DNA from: Chryseobacterium sp.
GTDB lineage: Bacteria; Bacteroidota; Bacteroidia; Flavobacteriales; Weeksellaceae
Direction: 5' to 3'
NCBI GenBank assembly: GCA_031277615.1
Contig: JAITMC010000035.1
Span: 1-64,000, forward strand
DNA length: 64,000 nt
Part shown: positions 61,981 through 64,000 of the stretch, piece after piece
Layout of the letters: each line of letters begins with the position of its first letter
Numbering within the stretch: the first letter of the stretch is position 1
The notes under the pieces: generated by a model
What the model saw: the letters and a program-made list of their open reading frames with translations, nothing else
Told to the model about the DNA's origin: nothing
Databases searched by the model: none
Position numbers and translations under genes: made by a program

Positions 61981-63843
61981 ATGAATTACGTTTCTGCAGA
62001 AAACCTGACCAAATCTTACGGCATCAAAGTTTTGTTTGAAAACATCTCTTTCCACATCAATGAAGGAGACAAAATAGCCATTGTTGCCAAAAACGGAAGC
62101 GGAAAATCCACCCTTCTTAAAATATTAATGGGGAAAGAAATTGCAGACAGCGGAACCGTAGTGATCAATAAAGACATTCAGGTGGTTCTGTTTGACCAGG
62201 AAATCGACTATAATCCGGATCTTACCATTGATGAATTCATGATGACACTGGATTCTGAACCGATCATGGCTCTTAAAAATTACCATAAATCTTTACATTC
62301 CACCGATACGGCCTTTATTGAAAAAGCATTGGCAGATATGGAAGTTCATAAAGCCTGGGATCTGGAAAACGAAATGAAGCAGATTCTTTCCCAGTTGAAG
62401 ATTACAGATCTGGAGGCTAAAATGGGAACTTTATCCGGAGGGCAGATCAAACGTGTTGCCCTGGCCAAACTTTTAACGGAAACCAGAGCAGAGCACAGAC
62501 ACACCCTGCTGATCATGGATGAGCCAACCAACCACCTTGATGTGGAAATGGTGGAATGGCTTGAAAATTATCTGAACAAAGCTAAAATCACACTACTGCT
62601 TGTTACGCACGACCGTTATTTCCTGGACAGCGTTTGTGATATCATCTGGGAAATGGAAGATCAGAATCTTTATCTTCACAACGGCTCATATGCAGTATAT
62701 CTGGAAAATAAAATGATCCGCGAGGACAATATGAATGCAACCATCGACAAAGCCAATAACCTTTACCGAAAGGAACTGGAATGGATGCGCAGACAGCCGA
62801 AAGCCAGAACCACAAAATCAAAAAGCAGAATTGATGCATTTTATGATACGGAAAAAATAGCCAAAACCGATACCCGAAAGCAGGGCCTTGAACTGGATTT
62901 TGAAATGAAGCGTCTGGGCAATAAAATCCTTGAACTTAAACATATTGATAAAAGTTTCGGTGATAAACTATTGCTGAAAGATTTCAGCTATCAGTTTCAG
63001 CGTGGAGAAAAAATTGGTATTGTAGGAAAAAACGGAGCAGGAAAATCAACTCTTTTAAATATCATCCAGGGATTTGAAAAAGCCGATAACGGAGAAATAG
63101 AAACCGGGGAAACCATTTCTTTCGGATATTTTTCCCAAAAAGGACTTGTGTATAAAGAAGATGAACGCGTTATTGATTTCATTAAGGAAATTGCTGAGTT
63201 CTATCCTCTGGCCAACGGAAAAAGTCTTTCGGCATCACAGTTCTTAAGGCTGTTTCTTTTTGACGACCAGACTCAGTACTCTCCTATTTCCAAACTGTCA
63301 GGAGGTGAAAAAAGAAGGTTACACCTGATGTACATTCTTTATCAGAATCCTAATTTCCTGATTTTTGATGAACCTACGAATGACCTTGATCTCCCTACCC
63401 TTACGGTATTGGAAAATTTCCTGCAGCAATTCCAGGGATCACTGATCATCGTCTCCCACGACCGTTATTTTATGGACAGAATTGTAGATCATGTTCTCGC
63501 ATTTGAAGGAAACGGAAAGATCAAAGATTTTGTGGGGAACTTCTCAGAATACCGGGAAGCCAAAAGCAGGGAAGACGCTTTGGAAAAGAATACTGCTCCA
63601 AAGCCAGAACCTGCTGCATCAGGTTCCAAGAAAAGAAAGCTTACTTTTAAGGAACAGAGAGAGCTGGAAACCATTGAAAAGGAAATGCCTGAACTGGAAG
63701 ATCAGCGCACTAAAATCCTCGATCAGCTTAACAATGAAACGGATTATGAAAAAGTGGCCCAACTTTCTGCCGAGCTGGAAACCGTTTCCGAAAAGCTGGG
63801 TGACCACGAAATGAGATGGCTGGAACTTCAGGAGATTCTGTAA
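61981..63843 (+). CDS. ABC-F family ATPase (Uup/EttA-like)
   Basis: A 620-residue cytosolic protein with two ABC ATPase domains and no membrane segment. Walker A motifs KNGSGKSTLL (about 38) and KNGAGKSTLL (about 348), signatures TLSGGQIKRVALAK and KLSGGEKRRLHL, and Walker B segments LLIMDEPTNHLD and LIFDEPTNDLD. Between them lies the P-site tRNA-interaction linker, rich in Arg/Lys (RRQPKARTTKSKSRID). The C-terminus is a coiled coil (about 540-620), as in Uup. These proteins act on the ribosome and can rescue stalling or give antibiotic tolerance. Confidence 0.93.
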   Translation: MNYVSAENLTKSYGIKVLFENISFHINEGDKIAIVAKNGSGKSTLLKILMGKEIADSGTVVINKDIQVVLFDQEIDYNPDLTIDEFMMTLDSEPIMALKNYHKSLHSTDTAFIEKALADMEVHKAWDLENEMKQILSQLKITDLEAKMGTLSGGQIKRVALAKLLTETRAEHRHTLLIMDEPTNHLDVEMVEWLENYLNKAKITLLLVTHDRYFLDSVCDIIWEMEDQNLYLHNGSYAVYLENKMIREDNMNATIDKANNLYRKELEWMRRQPKARTTKSKSRIDAFYDTEKIAKTDTRKQGLELDFEMKRLGNKILELKHIDKSFGDKLLLKDFSYQFQRGEKIGIVGKNGAGKSTLLNIIQGFEKADNGEIETGETISFGYFSQKGLVYKEDERVIDFIKEIAEFYPLANGKSLSASQFLRLFLFDDQTQYSPISKLSGGEKRRLHLMYILYQNPNFLIFDEPTNDLDLPTLTVLENFLQQFQGSLIIVSHDRYFMDRIVDHVLAFEGNGKIKDFVGNFSEYREAKSREDALEKNTAPKPEPAASGSKKRKLTFKEQRELETIEKEMPELEDQRTKILDQLNNETDYEKVAQLSAELETVSEKLGDHEMRWLELQEIL

Positions 63844-63848
63844 AATAA

Positions 63849-63896
63849 AATAAGCTACGAATGATTACTCCTTACTTTTATCATTCGTAGCTTATT
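63849..63896. terminator. Terminator between ABC-F and the partial oxidoreductase gene
   Basis: AATAAGCTACGAATGA (63849-63864) pairs with TCATTCGTAGCTTATT (63881-63896), 16 bp, with T/A flanks. Convergent genes on both sides. Confidence 0.88.
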
Positions 63897-63914
63897 ATTT
63901 TATGTATTGATATC

Positions 63915-64000
63915 TTATAGCTCTACAACCTTACCTTCTTCTGCACTTTTCAGAGCAGCATCAATGATCTTCATATTCTGTACCACTTCACTTCCCGGTG
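63915..64000 (-). CDS. Gfo/Idh/MocA family oxidoreductase, C-terminal fragment
   Basis: A partial frame on the minus strand ending at TAA (63915-63917) and cut by the window edge. The 28 residues read PGSEVVQNMKIIDAALKSAE and then EGKVVEL. This is the typical C-terminal helix and tail of the Gfo/Idh/MocA NAD(P)-dependent sugar dehydrogenases. The rest lies beyond the window. Confidence 0.65.
   Translation of the reverse strand, partial: PGSEVVQNMKIIDAALKSAEEGKVVEL

Noticed and set aside
1-64000. Prophage, insertion sequence or integrase
   Set aside because: No transposase, integrase or phage structural gene is recognisable on either strand.

Overview
The window looks like chromosomal DNA of a Flavobacteriia member close to Chryseobacterium or Elizabethkingia (Weeksellaceae). 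The signs are AT-rich intergenic DNA, Bacteroidota -7 elements of the form TAnnTTTG ahead of many genes, few recognisable Shine-Dalgarno sequences, several type IX secretion (T9SS) C-terminal sorting domains, DUF5103 and DUF4403 proteins, an OprM/AcrB/AcrA-type efflux operon, and tandem peptides with an MKNLKKLSR-type leader. No phage, insertion sequence or CRISPR array was seen. Most genes are housekeeping or envelope genes.

Layout. 0.1-5.7 kb: PIF1-like helicase, small lipoprotein, gamma-carbonic anhydrase, Nfu-type Fe-S scaffold, ferrochelatase. 5.7-11 kb: secreted M4 metalloprotease, DUF5103 protein, MBL hydrolase, and an LRR protein paired with a small helical protein. 11.1-17.3 kb: a likely trehalose-use locus (MFS, cytosolic trehalase and TonB receptor in one operon, with a divergent AraC regulator). 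17.4-24.5 kb: tripartite RND efflux operon with a TetR regulator and four matching 13-bp palindromic operators. 24.6-29.6 kb: thioredoxin-like protein, MiaA, YicC, Gmk, NadA and a secreted protein. 29.6-31.1 kb: six tandem short Cys-rich peptide genes. 31.4-33.8 kb: FolB, DUF4403, RDD protein, tRNA-Cys. 33.9-38.4 kb: gene-poor, hairpin-rich stretch with two small genes, a glycosyltransferase and a lipoprotein. 38.4-44.9 kb: Gly-zipper lipoprotein, polytopic membrane protein, AroC, two thioredoxin-fold proteins, YkvA, and a fused OPRT-ODC (UMP synthase). 44.9-53 kb: large outer-membrane or surface proteins and two tandem T9SS cargo paralogues. 53-64 kb: DusB, DeoC with an Lrp regulator, EEP nuclease, TrmD with NDH-2, GH25, an alpha/beta hydrolase fusion, ABC-F, and the C-terminal end of a Gfo/Idh/MocA oxidoreductase.

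The strongest candidate for an undescribed system is the peptide array at 29.6-31.1 kb. It has six paralogous precursors on the minus strand with a near-identical basic leader ending in G, GG or AG, and hypervariable cores that each carry an even number of cysteines (4 or 6). One of the six is only 56 residues and easily missed. No processing peptidase or exporter lies in the window. Other points of note are the TetR operator set with one site on the tetR start region, a dispersed palindromic repeat family (three copies), four TTG-started genes, two genes that are probably transcribed without a leader (aroC, dusB), an M1-peptidase-like protein without HExxH joined to a barrel-like C-terminus, and a SprA-like N-terminal motif in a 1078-residue surface protein.
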